Assembly: GCA_002394525.1 (NCBI GenBank)
Contig: DGUF01000016.1
Span: 648-11,983 of the forward strand
Source of the DNA: Lachnospiraceae bacterium UBA4317
Lineage (GTDB): Bacteria > Bacillota_A > Clostridia > Lachnospirales > Lachnospiraceae
DNA length: 11,336 nucleotides
Reading direction: 5' to 3'
The notes beneath the pieces were generated by a model that did not search any database, was not told where the DNA came from, and worked only from the letters and a program-made list of their open reading frames with translations. Every line of letters starts with the position of its first letter. The stretch's first letter is position 1. Positions 1 to 6,310 of this stretch are shown here, piece after piece. The translations under genes and the position numbers were made by a program.

Positions 1-402
1 GCGGCTGAACCGGTACCACATGACCTTCACATCCGCGGGGATCGCCGTGGTGGCCCAGTCAGAATAGCCGTGGTTGGTGACCACGGATCCAAGATGCTGA
101 AAGTCTTCATTTTCATATTCCACGGAGGCCTTGAGCCAGTTTTCACTATCCAGGTACATGACGATCCCGCACTGATCAAAGCGGTGACTGCTCTGTGTGA
201 AATCGGTCTTTACAATGAAGGAAAAATACCTTTCCTCCGTCTCCATCTGCAGGACCGGCGCGTTGTCATTGCGGAAATGATAGTAAGTGCGCTGCCACAG
301 GTCGGTGCGGGGCATGGTCGTGATCTCGATCCGTCCCTCTTCGATGCTGTAATCATCCGGCTCCCTGAGCCATTTCATTCTGTCTTTGGAAAAAGTATCC
401 AT
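1..402 (-). CDS. DUF1349 family protein, 5' part only (runs off left edge)
   Basis: Reading the minus strand from an ATG at 402-400 gives 134 uninterrupted codons to base 1, so the C-terminal part lies outside the window. The start is supported by an AAAGGAG ribosome binding site with a four-base spacer just upstream on the minus strand. The protein begins MDTFSKDRMKWLREPDDY and contains QCGIVMYLDSENWLKASVEY followed by LGSVVTNHGYSDWATT, which I recognise as hallmarks of DUF1349, a concanavalin A-like beta-sandwich family sometimes labelled 'regulation of enolase protein 1'. Members are usually near 200 residues, so about two thirds is present. There is no signal peptide, which suggests a cytoplasmic protein. 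No catalytic role is established for the family that I can state; carbohydrate binding is only suggested by the fold. It is divergent from the rightward genes. Confidence 0.88.
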   Translation of the reverse strand, partial: MDTFSKDRMKWLREPDDYSIEEGRIEITTMPRTDLWQRTYYHFRNDNAPVLQMETEERYFSFIVKTDFTQSSHRFDQCGIVMYLDSENWLKASVEYENEDFQHLGSVVTNHGYSDWATTAIPADVKVMWYRFSR

Positions 403-475
403 TTTACTCCTTTCCGGCTGCCGTATGCAGGAACGGGCAGCTGTAAAGCATCCTTGTTCTCGTGTTTTTTATATT

Positions 476-505
476 AACATATCAGAGGGCCGGCGGGAGT
501 ATCAA
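476..505 (-). promoter_or_regulatory. possible promoter for the DUF1349 gene
   Basis: On the minus strand, TTGATA (505-500) lies 18 bases before TATGTT (481-476), inside an AT-rich patch about 75 bases upstream of the DUF1349 start. The match is 5/6 to the -35 and 4/6 to the -10 consensus, so this is a weak call based on pattern only. Confidence 0.25.
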
Positions 506-554
506 AAAGAACCATTCCCACTATCTACCCCAACTATGGTACACTGTATAGAGA

Positions 555-626
555 CCCCGGGAGGAAGGCCCTTCTCTACTGACGGCCGCAGATACAAGAG
601 ATGACCCGGGGCGGAAACCGGTCATC
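555..626 (+). promoter_or_regulatory. structured leader upstream of the zinc-ribbon gene
   Basis: CCCCGGG at 555-561 can pair with CCCGGGG at 605-611. GATGACC at 600-606 can instead pair with GGTCATC at 620-626 across a 13-base loop. The two pairings compete for bases 605-606 and share the same strand region, so they cannot both form fully. The second hairpin ends 10 bases before the AGGAGG ribosome binding site. There is no U-tract, so it does not look like a terminator. A role in translation control is inference only. Confidence 0.3.
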
Positions 627-636
627 CTATTCACAC

Positions 637-642
637 AGGAGG
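637..642 (+). promoter_or_regulatory. ribosome binding site that fixes the zinc-ribbon gene start
   Basis: A perfect AGGAGG sits eight bases before the ATG at 651. A possible TTG start at 645 is only two bases from it and is therefore unlikely. Confidence 0.8.
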
Positions 643-650
643 AATTGCAT

Positions 651-2234
651 ATGGGATTTCGATGCTCTAACTGTGGAGGAAATATACTTTTTGATGTCGA
701 TTCTCAATCGATGAAATGCCAGCACTGCGGCACCATGATCCCTCCGGATCAGTTCGAAGTGAAAAACAGCAGTACTGGCGAGGACATAGCGGAAATGGAG
801 CTGACCCTTTTTACCTGCGGAAGCTGCGGGGCCGAGCTGCAGGGGACGGAGGATTCCCAGGTCGGCTTCTGCCCCTACTGCGGAGGCCAGAGCCTGCTCC
901 GGGCGCCTGGGGGCGGCAGGAACCTGCCCGAGAGGCTGATACCCTTCCAGGTCTCCAGGGACCGCTGCACGGAGCTCTTCCGCGATCACACAAAGAGGGT
1001 CAGGTATCTGCCCAAAGAGCTGCGGGATGCCTCGCAGCTGAAAAATTTCACCGGGATCTACATGCCCTATTACGAGTACGATGTGGAACTTGGCGCATCG
1101 CATATCGTGGGGACCAAGGTCGTGGAGAGCACGCCCAAATATGACCGGGTCAATACCTACCGGATCGACGCGTCGGCCAACGGCGAGTACTGCGGCGTTC
1201 CCTATGACGCCAGCCGCTACTACGACGATGAGATCGCCGCCCGCGTCCTGCCCTTTGATATGAAAAAGGAGCGGGACTTCCGGCCCGCCTACCTGTCCGG
1301 CTTCTATGCGGACGCCTCCTCCGTTCCCGCGCAGACCTATTACCGGGACGCGGAGCAGACGGCCTCGGACGATGTCGTGGCCGAGGTGGCCAGGCGCGTG
1401 ATGGCGGACCAGGGGATCAAAGTGGAAAAAGGATCCTCCCGGATCGAGGCCCATACGAGGAGCCACCACAGCACCATGTTCCCCCTCTGGTTCCTGACCT
1501 GGCGCAAGGACGAGCGGGTCGTTTACGCAGTGGTCAACGGGGAATCCGGCAAGGTGGTATCCGACCTGCCGGTCGACATGAAGAGCTTCTCCCTGGGCTG
1601 CCTGGGCCTGGCGGCAGTGATCTTTCTGGCCCTGGAGCTGCTGGTCCAGCCGACGCCCATGATCACCTCCATCGTGAGCCTGATCGCCGGAGCCCTGATG
1701 GCGGGATCCATCCGGTCCAGCACCCGGCGGATCTTCGAGAAGGAGACCCACGCCAACGACAAGGGCTGGAGATCCAGCAGAGATCCCCAAGTCACCCCGG
1801 ACGGATCCGTCAAAAGAAAGCGGGGAAATGTCCTCCTCGATTTTGGCAAAAAATACGCCACACCGCTCCTTGTCGTGTTCGCCATTACGATCTCCACCGT
1901 TTTTGACGGACATAATGTGACCATGCGGTCGATCGCCTCGCTCATTGCCGTCGCCGCCGTCATCTACCTGATCCTGACCGTGCTCAAAATCCTGGAATGG
2001 CAGAAATCTGTCCCCCAGCGCCGGCCGGCCCTGGCGATCCTCCTGGTGCTGGCGGCCGTTGTCCTCAACGCCTCGGTCGTCTTTTTCTCACCGGTCGGAG
2101 ACTACTGGTATTACCTCGGAGACGCCGTCTGCATCCTGATCCTGATCGCCGCCTCGGCCATCATGCTGCAGGTCTACAACATCAGCACGACCAGACCGCT
2201 GCCGCGGCTCTTTGACAGAGAGGAGGTGGGCTGA
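651..2234 (+). CDS. membrane protein with two N-terminal zinc ribbons
   Basis: The product is 527 residues. Two CxxC...CxxC zinc ribbons open it: Cys5/Cys8 with Cys23/Cys26, and Cys56/Cys59 with Cys74/Cys77. A soluble region follows to about residue 310, including MPYYEYDVELGASH. Six hydrophobic segments fill the C-terminal part, near 314-332, 337-354, 402-418, 426-446, 460-480 and 487-508, with a charged loop at about 355-400. Proteins of this layout in Clostridia are often labelled 'TFIIB-type zinc ribbon-containing protein' or, misleadingly, PriA-like helicase; I see no helicase motif. The ribbons are predicted to be cytoplasmic. The next gene, a TPM-domain protein, starts one base after this stop, so the pair is almost certainly co-transcribed and may work together at the membrane. 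The biochemical function is unknown. Confidence 0.88.
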   Translation: MGFRCSNCGGNILFDVDSQSMKCQHCGTMIPPDQFEVKNSSTGEDIAEMELTLFTCGSCGAELQGTEDSQVGFCPYCGGQSLLRAPGGGRNLPERLIPFQVSRDRCTELFRDHTKRVRYLPKELRDASQLKNFTGIYMPYYEYDVELGASHIVGTKVVESTPKYDRVNTYRIDASANGEYCGVPYDASRYYDDEIAARVLPFDMKKERDFRPAYLSGFYADASSVPAQTYYRDAEQTASDDVVAEVARRVMADQGIKVEKGSSRIEAHTRSHHSTMFPLWFLTWRKDERVVYAVVNGESGKVVSDLPVDMKSFSLGCLGLAAVIFLALELLVQPTPMITSIVSLIAGALMAGSIRSSTRRIFEKETHANDKGWRSSRDPQVTPDGSVKRKRGNVLLDFGKKYATPLLVVFAITISTVFDGHNVTMRSIASLIAVAAVIYLILTVLKILEWQKSVPQRRPALAILLVLAAVVLNASVVFFSPVGDYWYYLGDAVCILILIAASAIMLQVYNISTTRPLPRLFDREEVG

Positions 2235-2235
2235 C

Positions 2236-2979
2236 ATGAAGAAAAAAATGATCCTGGTCCTGGCCCTGATCCTGTTCTGCGCCGTGTTGCCGCCGCTCAG
2301 CCCCGCCGCGGCGTCAAGCCTGGTCGTGGAGGACAACGCGGACCTGCTGACGAGCGAAGAGGAAGCACAGCTCATCAGCGACTACTCCGCCATCACCGAA
2401 TACATGGACGCCGCCTTTGTCACTACAAACAGCTCCCCCGGATCCACGGCCTCCTATGCGGAAAACTACGCCATTAACCACTATGGCAATGACCCCGCCA
2501 TCATATTTGTCATCGACATGGACGACCGGGAACTCTACATCTACGCCAACGGACCCGCCATCAAGACCATAACGAGCGCCGATTCCCGCGCCATAACCGA
2601 CAACATCTACAGGAGCGCCTCCCGCGGCGACTTCTACGAATGCGCGGAACTGGCCTTCAGCCAGATCCTGGCCAAGTGCATGGGCGAACGCCTGTCCCGC
2701 CCCGTCAAGCACATCACCAACGCCCTGATCGCCATCCTGGCCGGCATCCTGGTCAACTACTTCCTCACCGTATACTCCCGCCTGCCCGTCATCGAAAACC
2801 GCACAGAAGGGCAGATCAACGTGAGCGTGACCAGCAAAATGGCCCACATGCCGGGCCTCCTCCTGGCCCTCCCCGTCGTCCTCTCCAGCGTCAAACGCTA
2901 CAAGAGCAGCGGCTCCGGAGGCAGCGGAGGCGGCGGAGGCGGCGGCCACTCCGGAGGCGGAGGCGGCCACGGCTTCTAA
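2236..2979 (+). CDS. exported TPM-domain protein with glycine-rich tail
   Basis: The product is 247 residues. The chosen ATG follows an AGAGGAGG ribosome binding site with a nine-base spacer; longer readings start inside the upstream gene. Residues 1-27 form a signal peptide (MKKKMILVLALILFCAVLPP, then an Ala-rich cleavage region). The TPM domain follows from VVEDNADLLTSEEEAQL (about 30-46) to about residue 155, including the strand FVIDMDDRELYIYANG. A transmembrane helix lies near 164-182 (ALIAILAGILVNYFLTVY), a second hydrophobic stretch near 203-218, and the protein ends with a Gly/Ser/His-rich tail closing in GGHGF. TPM proteins named after TLP18.3, Psb32 and MOLO-1 are membrane-tethered, with the domain outside the cytoplasm; some plant members have phosphatase activity, but this cannot be assumed here. 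The one-base gap to the zinc-ribbon gene marks an operon. Confidence 0.9.
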   Translation: MKKKMILVLALILFCAVLPPLSPAAASSLVVEDNADLLTSEEEAQLISDYSAITEYMDAAFVTTNSSPGSTASYAENYAINHYGNDPAIIFVIDMDDRELYIYANGPAIKTITSADSRAITDNIYRSASRGDFYECAELAFSQILAKCMGERLSRPVKHITNALIAILAGILVNYFLTVYSRLPVIENRTEGQINVSVTSKMAHMPGLLLALPVVLSSVKRYKSSGSGGSGGGGGGGHSGGGGGHGF

Positions 2980-3015
2980 TGAGTCAGTGTGGACGTAACA
3001 GATTGACTCATTTTT
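2978..3015 (+). terminator. rho-independent terminator of the zinc-ribbon/TPM operon
   Basis: The arms AATGAGTCA (2978-2986) and TGACTCATT (3004-3012) are perfectly complementary, with a further TGT/ACA pairing inside the loop and a TTTTT run at 3011-3015. The left arm overlaps the TAA stop of the TPM gene. Confidence 0.75.
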
Positions 3016-3059
3016 AGTCCTTTTCAAAATGTGGGTCTGTTTTAGAGGAGAAACCTATC

Positions 3060-3908
3060 ATGAAAAAAAGAATTCTGAGATCAATTTCGCGAATGTTGAT
3101 CTGCTGCCTGCTCTGCGGACTGTTTACCGAAGCGGTATCTGCTGAAGAAAGGTCGATAAACCTGAAGGATGCATCCCCGCATACTGAGACACCGGCTGCC
3201 CGCGCCCAGTCTGATGACGGAGAGGACAGCTATGCTTCCCGGACTGTGGAAAAAGATCCGCTTTCAGCCTCCTATGAATATCATCTGGAGAGCGGACAGC
3301 TTAAATATCGCCTTGACCTGGGGGGCGAGAGCATGCGGCTGCACTGTTATTTCCGCTCCGGGGATCCTGACTACCATGAGGAAATCTATACCCTTCCGCT
3401 GGACGACACACTTGTGTCCCGGGGGACTCTTGTGTTCGGTAAAGTGAACAACAGTGCCGGAATAGATATCGCATCTCAATTCGCCTTTTTCGCCATCACC
3501 TTCACGGAACAGAAAGCAGTCCTGTCTGCAGTCCGCAAGGACCAGACCCTGGCCGGCGGTACAGAAGGAAGTATGATGACAGGAACCTATGAGATGACGG
3601 CCCGGTCCGGAGCCGACGACAAAGGCAATGCCGACGACAAAGGCAATGCGGGGGAGAAGTCCGGAAAATGCATTCCTTCCATCCTGTGCCGTATGGCCCA
3701 GTCCTATTATTTCAGACACGAGGGATTCTATCCTCCCGTTGCCGACTATACGGACAACGGCGACGGAACCTATACCCTCCATCTGTACGAAGTCGTCGAT
3801 GAGGGAGACGGGAACTCCCACACAGCGACCTCCGCCTGGTACACAGTGGATGCCGGCGGAGTCGGGACAGACGGGATCACAGGGGAAGAAGTCAATATCA
3901 GGCAATAA
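3060..3908 (+). CDS. exported protein of unknown function
   Basis: The product is 282 residues. The ATG has an AGAGGAG ribosome binding site nine bases upstream. Residues 1-28 are a signal peptide ending in AVSA, with no clear lipobox. A charged, low-complexity stretch follows (about 29-65), then a predicted beta-rich central region (about 70-180) with SASYEYHLESGQLKYRLDL and a long hydrophobic strand. Residues about 186-197 carry a tandem ADDKGN duplication. The last 70 residues (QSYYFRHEGFYPPVADYTDN, then HLYEVV, HTATSAWYTVD and GTDGITGE) form a compact module that I recognise as recurring at the C-terminus of exported clostridial proteins, though I cannot name it. Two cysteines, Cys204 and Cys210, precede this module. 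No catalytic motif is visible. It sits between a terminator and the LysM phosphatase gene; I would expect an extracellular or wall-associated location. Confidence 0.82.
   Translation: MKKRILRSISRMLICCLLCGLFTEAVSAEERSINLKDASPHTETPAARAQSDDGEDSYASRTVEKDPLSASYEYHLESGQLKYRLDLGGESMRLHCYFRSGDPDYHEEIYTLPLDDTLVSRGTLVFGKVNNSAGIDIASQFAFFAITFTEQKAVLSAVRKDQTLAGGTEGSMMTGTYEMTARSGADDKGNADDKGNAGEKSGKCIPSILCRMAQSYYFRHEGFYPPVADYTDNGDGTYTLHLYEVVDEGDGNSHTATSAWYTVDAGGVGTDGITGEEVNIRQ
3612..3647 (+). repeat. 18-bp perfect tandem duplication in the exported unknown gene
   Basis: GCCGACGACAAAGGCAAT occurs twice with no interruption, encoding two copies of ADDKGN. It looks like a recent slippage event in a linker before the C-terminal module, and it keeps the reading frame. 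Confidence 0.9.
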
Positions 3909-3940
3909 TAATCGGGAAAAAGCCGAAATTCCCGATCATT
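3907..3940 (+). terminator. hairpin between the unknown gene and the LysM phosphatase gene
   Basis: The arms AATAATCGGGAA (3907-3918) and TTCCCGATCATT (3929-3940) pair with one mismatch around a 10-base loop. The left arm overlaps the stop codon. No T-run follows on the plus strand, so it may be a weak terminator or an mRNA-stability hairpin allowing partial read-through. Confidence 0.45.
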
Positions 3941-3982
3941 AATAAAATGACAACTACAAGTTAAAACAGAAAAGGAGAAAAA

Positions 3983-5575
3983 ATGAAAAAGTTTTCGGGT
4001 ATACTGGCATGTACCATGGCAGCGCTGATGTTTCTGTCTTCGACACCTGCTCTGACCATCACAGGAGCGGCCGAAACCGCATCGGCAGCCGACACTGCGG
4101 CTGACAGGACCTACAAGGTCACATCCGGCGACACCCTCTGGAAGATCGCCGATGAGATCTATGGCGACAGCGGAAAATGGGAACTGATCTACGAAGCCAA
4201 TAAGGATAAACTCAGGTCCCCCGGAGCGATCATGCCCGGCCAGGTACTTGTGCTTCCGGCTTCCGAGGGGGCGGATACCGTGGAGGCAGAAGCCGCAGAA
4301 GCCCCTGCCGCAGAAGCCCCTGCCACAGAAAAAGAAGCTGAGAAAAAGCCTGCTGCAGAAGCCCCTGCCGCAGAAAAAGAAGCTGAGGAAAAGCCTGCTA
4401 CTGAAGCCCCTGCCACAGAAAAAGAAGCTGAGGAAAAGCCCGCCGCTGAAGCAGAAACCGCAGAAACAGCCGCCACAGAAACAGCCGCTGCGGAAACGAC
4501 AGCCGCTGAAGCTGAAACCGCAGAAGCAGCCTCTGCGGAAGCATCTCCCGCAGCGGAAACCGGCAGCGCAGCCCTGACAACTTACTGGACACAGGATTCG
4601 AAGCCGGCCCAGGAACTCAGGGACTACGTGGCAAAGGTCACGGACCCCGCCGACAAGGAGAACTTTATCCCTGAAAAAGACCGCATCGCCGTGTTCGACA
4701 TGGACGGAACCCTGGTATGTGAGACCTACTATACCTACTATGACACAATGATGTTCATCGAATACTGCCTTCACGACCACCCCGAGCGGGTCTCCGATGA
4801 GCTCAAGGATGTCGCCGCGGCCATCAAGCCCGGTTACGTCGCGGACGAGACCCTGGCCAGAAACTTCGCCAAGGCCTATGCGGGGATGACGGTAGAGGAA
4901 TTTTATGACTATGTGGTGGAATTCGGAAAGAAAAAGACTGCCAGCTTCAACAACATGCGCTACATCGACAACTTCTACCTGCCTATGGTCGAGCTGGTAA
5001 AATATCTGTACGAAAACGATTTCACCATCTACGTGATCAGCGGAACGGAGCGCACGACCACCCGGGCCATCATCGCAAACTCCCCGATCAAAGACTATGT
5101 CACCCCCAACCATGTGATCGGCACCGATTTTGAGATCAAAAAGAAGGGATTCGAAAACGAACCCGCCAACATAAACTACAAATATGAGAACGGCGACGAG
5201 CTCGTTCTGACCGGCGGCTTCATCCAGAAAAATCTCAACGGCAACAAGACCATTTATATTGAAAGAGAAATCGGCCAGCGCCCGGTCCTCGCCTTCGGCA
5301 ACAGCGGAAGCGATACCAGCATGATGAACTATGCCATCGACAGCAGAAATCCCTATCCGGCCCAGGCCTATATGGTGGTTGCCGATGACGATGTCAGGGA
5401 GTGGGGAAAACAGAACTGGGAGGAAAAATCCGCTGATTATGAATCCAAGGGATATATCCCCATCTCCATGAAAAATGACTTCGCCCGGATCTACCCGGAT
5501 GACATCACCAAAGCCGACCAGCAGTATGTGCCGGCTGAGACAGAGGAAGATGAGGCCCTGGATCCGGCCGCATAA
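3983..5575 (+). CDS. exported LysM protein with HAD-family phosphatase domain
   Basis: The product is 530 residues, with AAAGGAG five bases before the ATG. A signal peptide covers about residues 1-36. A LysM domain spans 44-92 (YKVTSGDTLWKIADEIYG to MPGQVLVLP), which in known families binds peptidoglycan. Residues 93 to about 195 are an Ala/Glu/Pro/Thr-rich linker with three 15-residue repeats. The HAD domain runs from about 200 to 515. Motif I is FDMDGTL with Asp239 and Asp241, motif II is ISGT with Ser353, and motif IV is FGNSGSD with Asp444; a motif III lysine probably lies in FIQKNLNGNK. The resemblance is to class I HAD phosphatases of the phosphoserine-phosphatase type, including exported ones such as bacterial phosphorylcholine phosphatase. 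All key acidic residues are intact, so I infer an active phosphatase held at the cell wall. The substrate is unknown. Confidence 0.9.
   Translation: MKKFSGILACTMAALMFLSSTPALTITGAAETASAADTAADRTYKVTSGDTLWKIADEIYGDSGKWELIYEANKDKLRSPGAIMPGQVLVLPASEGADTVEAEAAEAPAAEAPATEKEAEKKPAAEAPAAEKEAEEKPATEAPATEKEAEEKPAAEAETAETAATETAAAETTAAEAETAEAASAEASPAAETGSAALTTYWTQDSKPAQELRDYVAKVTDPADKENFIPEKDRIAVFDMDGTLVCETYYTYYDTMMFIEYCLHDHPERVSDELKDVAAAIKPGYVADETLARNFAKAYAGMTVEEFYDYVVEFGKKKTASFNNMRYIDNFYLPMVELVKYLYENDFTIYVISGTERTTTRAIIANSPIKDYVTPNHVIGTDFEIKKKGFENEPANINYKYENGDELVLTGGFIQKNLNGNKTIYIEREIGQRPVLAFGNSGSDTSMMNYAIDSRNPYPAQAYMVVADDDVREWGKQNWEEKSADYESKGYIPISMKNDFARIYPDDITKADQQYVPAETEEDEALDPAA
4313..4447 (+). repeat. 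three 45-bp tandem repeats encoding an EAPA-type linker
   Basis: Units lie at 4313-4357, 4358-4402 and 4403-4447, each encoding a 15-residue variant of EAPATEKEAEEKPAA. They differ only at a few bases (Ala/Thr and Lys/Glu swaps) and keep the frame. A looser Ala/Glu/Thr-rich tract continues to about 4560. The repeats probably set the distance between the wall-binding LysM and the phosphatase, and may vary in number between strains. Confidence 0.9.
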
Positions 5576-5589
5576 ATACACCGCTCCCG

Positions 5590-5606
5590 CGCATTTTGCG
5601 TTTTTT
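5590..5606 (+). terminator. short candidate terminator after the LysM phosphatase gene
   Basis: CGCA (5590-5593) and TGCG (5597-5600) form a four-base stem with a three-base loop directly before TTTTTT (5601-5606). The stem is short, so termination is likely to be weak. Confidence 0.4.
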
Positions 5607-5625
5607 CTGTCTTCATTGCACAGAC

Positions 5626-5645
5626 GGCAGGCAGTGGCAGGCAGT
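5626..5645 (+). repeat. 10-bp tandem duplication
   Basis: GGCAGGCAGT occurs twice in direct succession in the spacer between the LysM phosphatase and YcxB-like genes. No function is evident. Confidence 0.8.
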
Positions 5646-5702
5646 GCGGGAACAATGCGGCCGGCCAAAGCACAGGGCGCTTCGACAGGGAGGAAGAGAA
5701 AA

Positions 5703-6179
5703 ATGGAAGCAAAATACACGACAAAAACGAATCTGGAACTTGAGGATTTCAGGCGCTATGCCAAGGCCATGGGCGGCCAGCCCAGGGGACTTCTGGTCAC
5801 GGTCATCGTCCTGCTCTGGATCCTGTATTCGGGTGTGACCAACCTGCGGAGCGGCAAGACCGCCATGGGTTGTCTGATGGTGGCCGTCGTGGTCATCTGC
5901 CCGCTGATCTACCTGTATACCTCCCGGAGACAGTCACAGAAATATTTTGACCGGCTCAGGGAGACGGGCGGAACGGATTTCACGGTCTCCTTCTATGACG
6001 ACCATTTCGAGACGCAGAGCAAAAACGGCCAGGGGACCTATGCCTACAAGGACCTCAAGAACATGGTGGAGACGGAGACAGACTTTTACCTGGAGGTGGA
6101 GGCCGGCCACTGCGTGATCATTCAGAAAAAGAACTGCGGCGCGGACCTGATCAGCTTCCTGCATAATCTCCGGAAATGA
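5703..6179 (+). CDS. YcxB-like small membrane protein
   Basis: The product is 158 residues. The ATG at 5703 is chosen because GGAGG lies nine bases upstream and the protein then starts MEAKYTTKTNLELEDFRRYA; the frame is open further upstream only as an extension into the previous gene. Two transmembrane helices lie near residues 29-47 (GLLVTVIVLLWILYS) and 58-77 (MGCLMVAVVVICPLIYLYT). The C-terminal part, about 88-155, has the pattern FYDDHFETQSKNG, then AYKDLKNMVETETDFYL and CVIIQKKNC, which matches the YcxB-like C-terminal domain of Firmicute membrane proteins, a family of unknown function. It has its own ribosome binding site and is separated by 127 bases from the upstream gene, so it may form its own unit. 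No catalytic residues are apparent. Confidence 0.85.
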   Translation: MEAKYTTKTNLELEDFRRYAKAMGGQPRGLLVTVIVLLWILYSGVTNLRSGKTAMGCLMVAVVVICPLIYLYTSRRQSQKYFDRLRETGGTDFTVSFYDDHFETQSKNGQGTYAYKDLKNMVETETDFYLEVEAGHCVIIQKKNCGADLISFLHNLRK

Positions 6180-6196
6180 ATCAGTGAGTCAAACGA

Positions 6197-6215
6197 TCCC
6201 GGAACCCTGCCGGGA
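6197..6215 (+). terminator. hairpin downstream of the YcxB-like gene
   Basis: TCCCGG (6197-6202) and CCGGGA (6210-6215) form a six-base GC-rich stem with a seven-base loop. There is no following T-run, so this is a hairpin of uncertain role, possibly a weak terminator. Confidence 0.35.
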
Positions 6216-6226
6216 AGCCGGATGTC

Positions 6227-6291
6227 AATAATCCTGATATAAATAATCTCGATGTAAATGATCATGATATAAATGATCATAATGTAAATAA
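6227..6291 (+). repeat. 15-bp AT-rich tandem repeats directly upstream of the C39-like peptidase gene
   Basis: Four units run head to tail at 6227-6241, 6242-6256, 6257-6271 and 6272-6286, followed by a degenerate start of a fifth (AATAA). The consensus is AATRATCNTGATRTA. Units 3 and 4 contain the perfect palindrome ATGATCAT at 6258-6265 and 6273-6280. TGATATAAA, resembling an extended -10 element, occurs at 6235-6243 and 6265-6273. The array ends about 10 bases before the ribosome binding site and contrasts sharply with the GC-rich surroundings. The array is open in frame with the downstream gene but contains no start codon in that frame. Confidence 0.85.
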
Positions 6292-6310
6292 CTACAAGGA
6301 AAGACAACTT

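Noticed and set aside
70..477. Plus-strand open frame at the left edge
   Set aside because: It is the shadow of the DUF1349 gene on the minus strand, which has a ribosome binding site and conserved motifs.
629..653. Resemblance of TTCACACAGGAGG...CATATG to laboratory expression-vector sequence
   Set aside because: Both flanks are ordinary clostridial-type sequence and the match is short; a strong native ribosome binding site explains it.
627..1913. Long minus-strand open frame opposite the zinc-ribbon gene
   Set aside because: The plus strand encodes recognisable zinc ribbons and membrane helices. The antisense frame shows no domain and reflects high GC content.
3770..5719. Long minus-strand open frame (649 codons) opposite the LysM phosphatase gene
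   Set aside because: It is antisense to a gene with clear domains and its own ribosome binding site. Its Cys/Phe/Gly-rich repeats are the reverse reading of the linker repeats.
6188..6310. N-terminal extension of the C39-like peptidase through the 15-bp repeats
   Set aside because: The frame is open but contains no ATG, GTG or TTG, and the ATG at 6311 has a ribosome binding site and a proper signal peptide.
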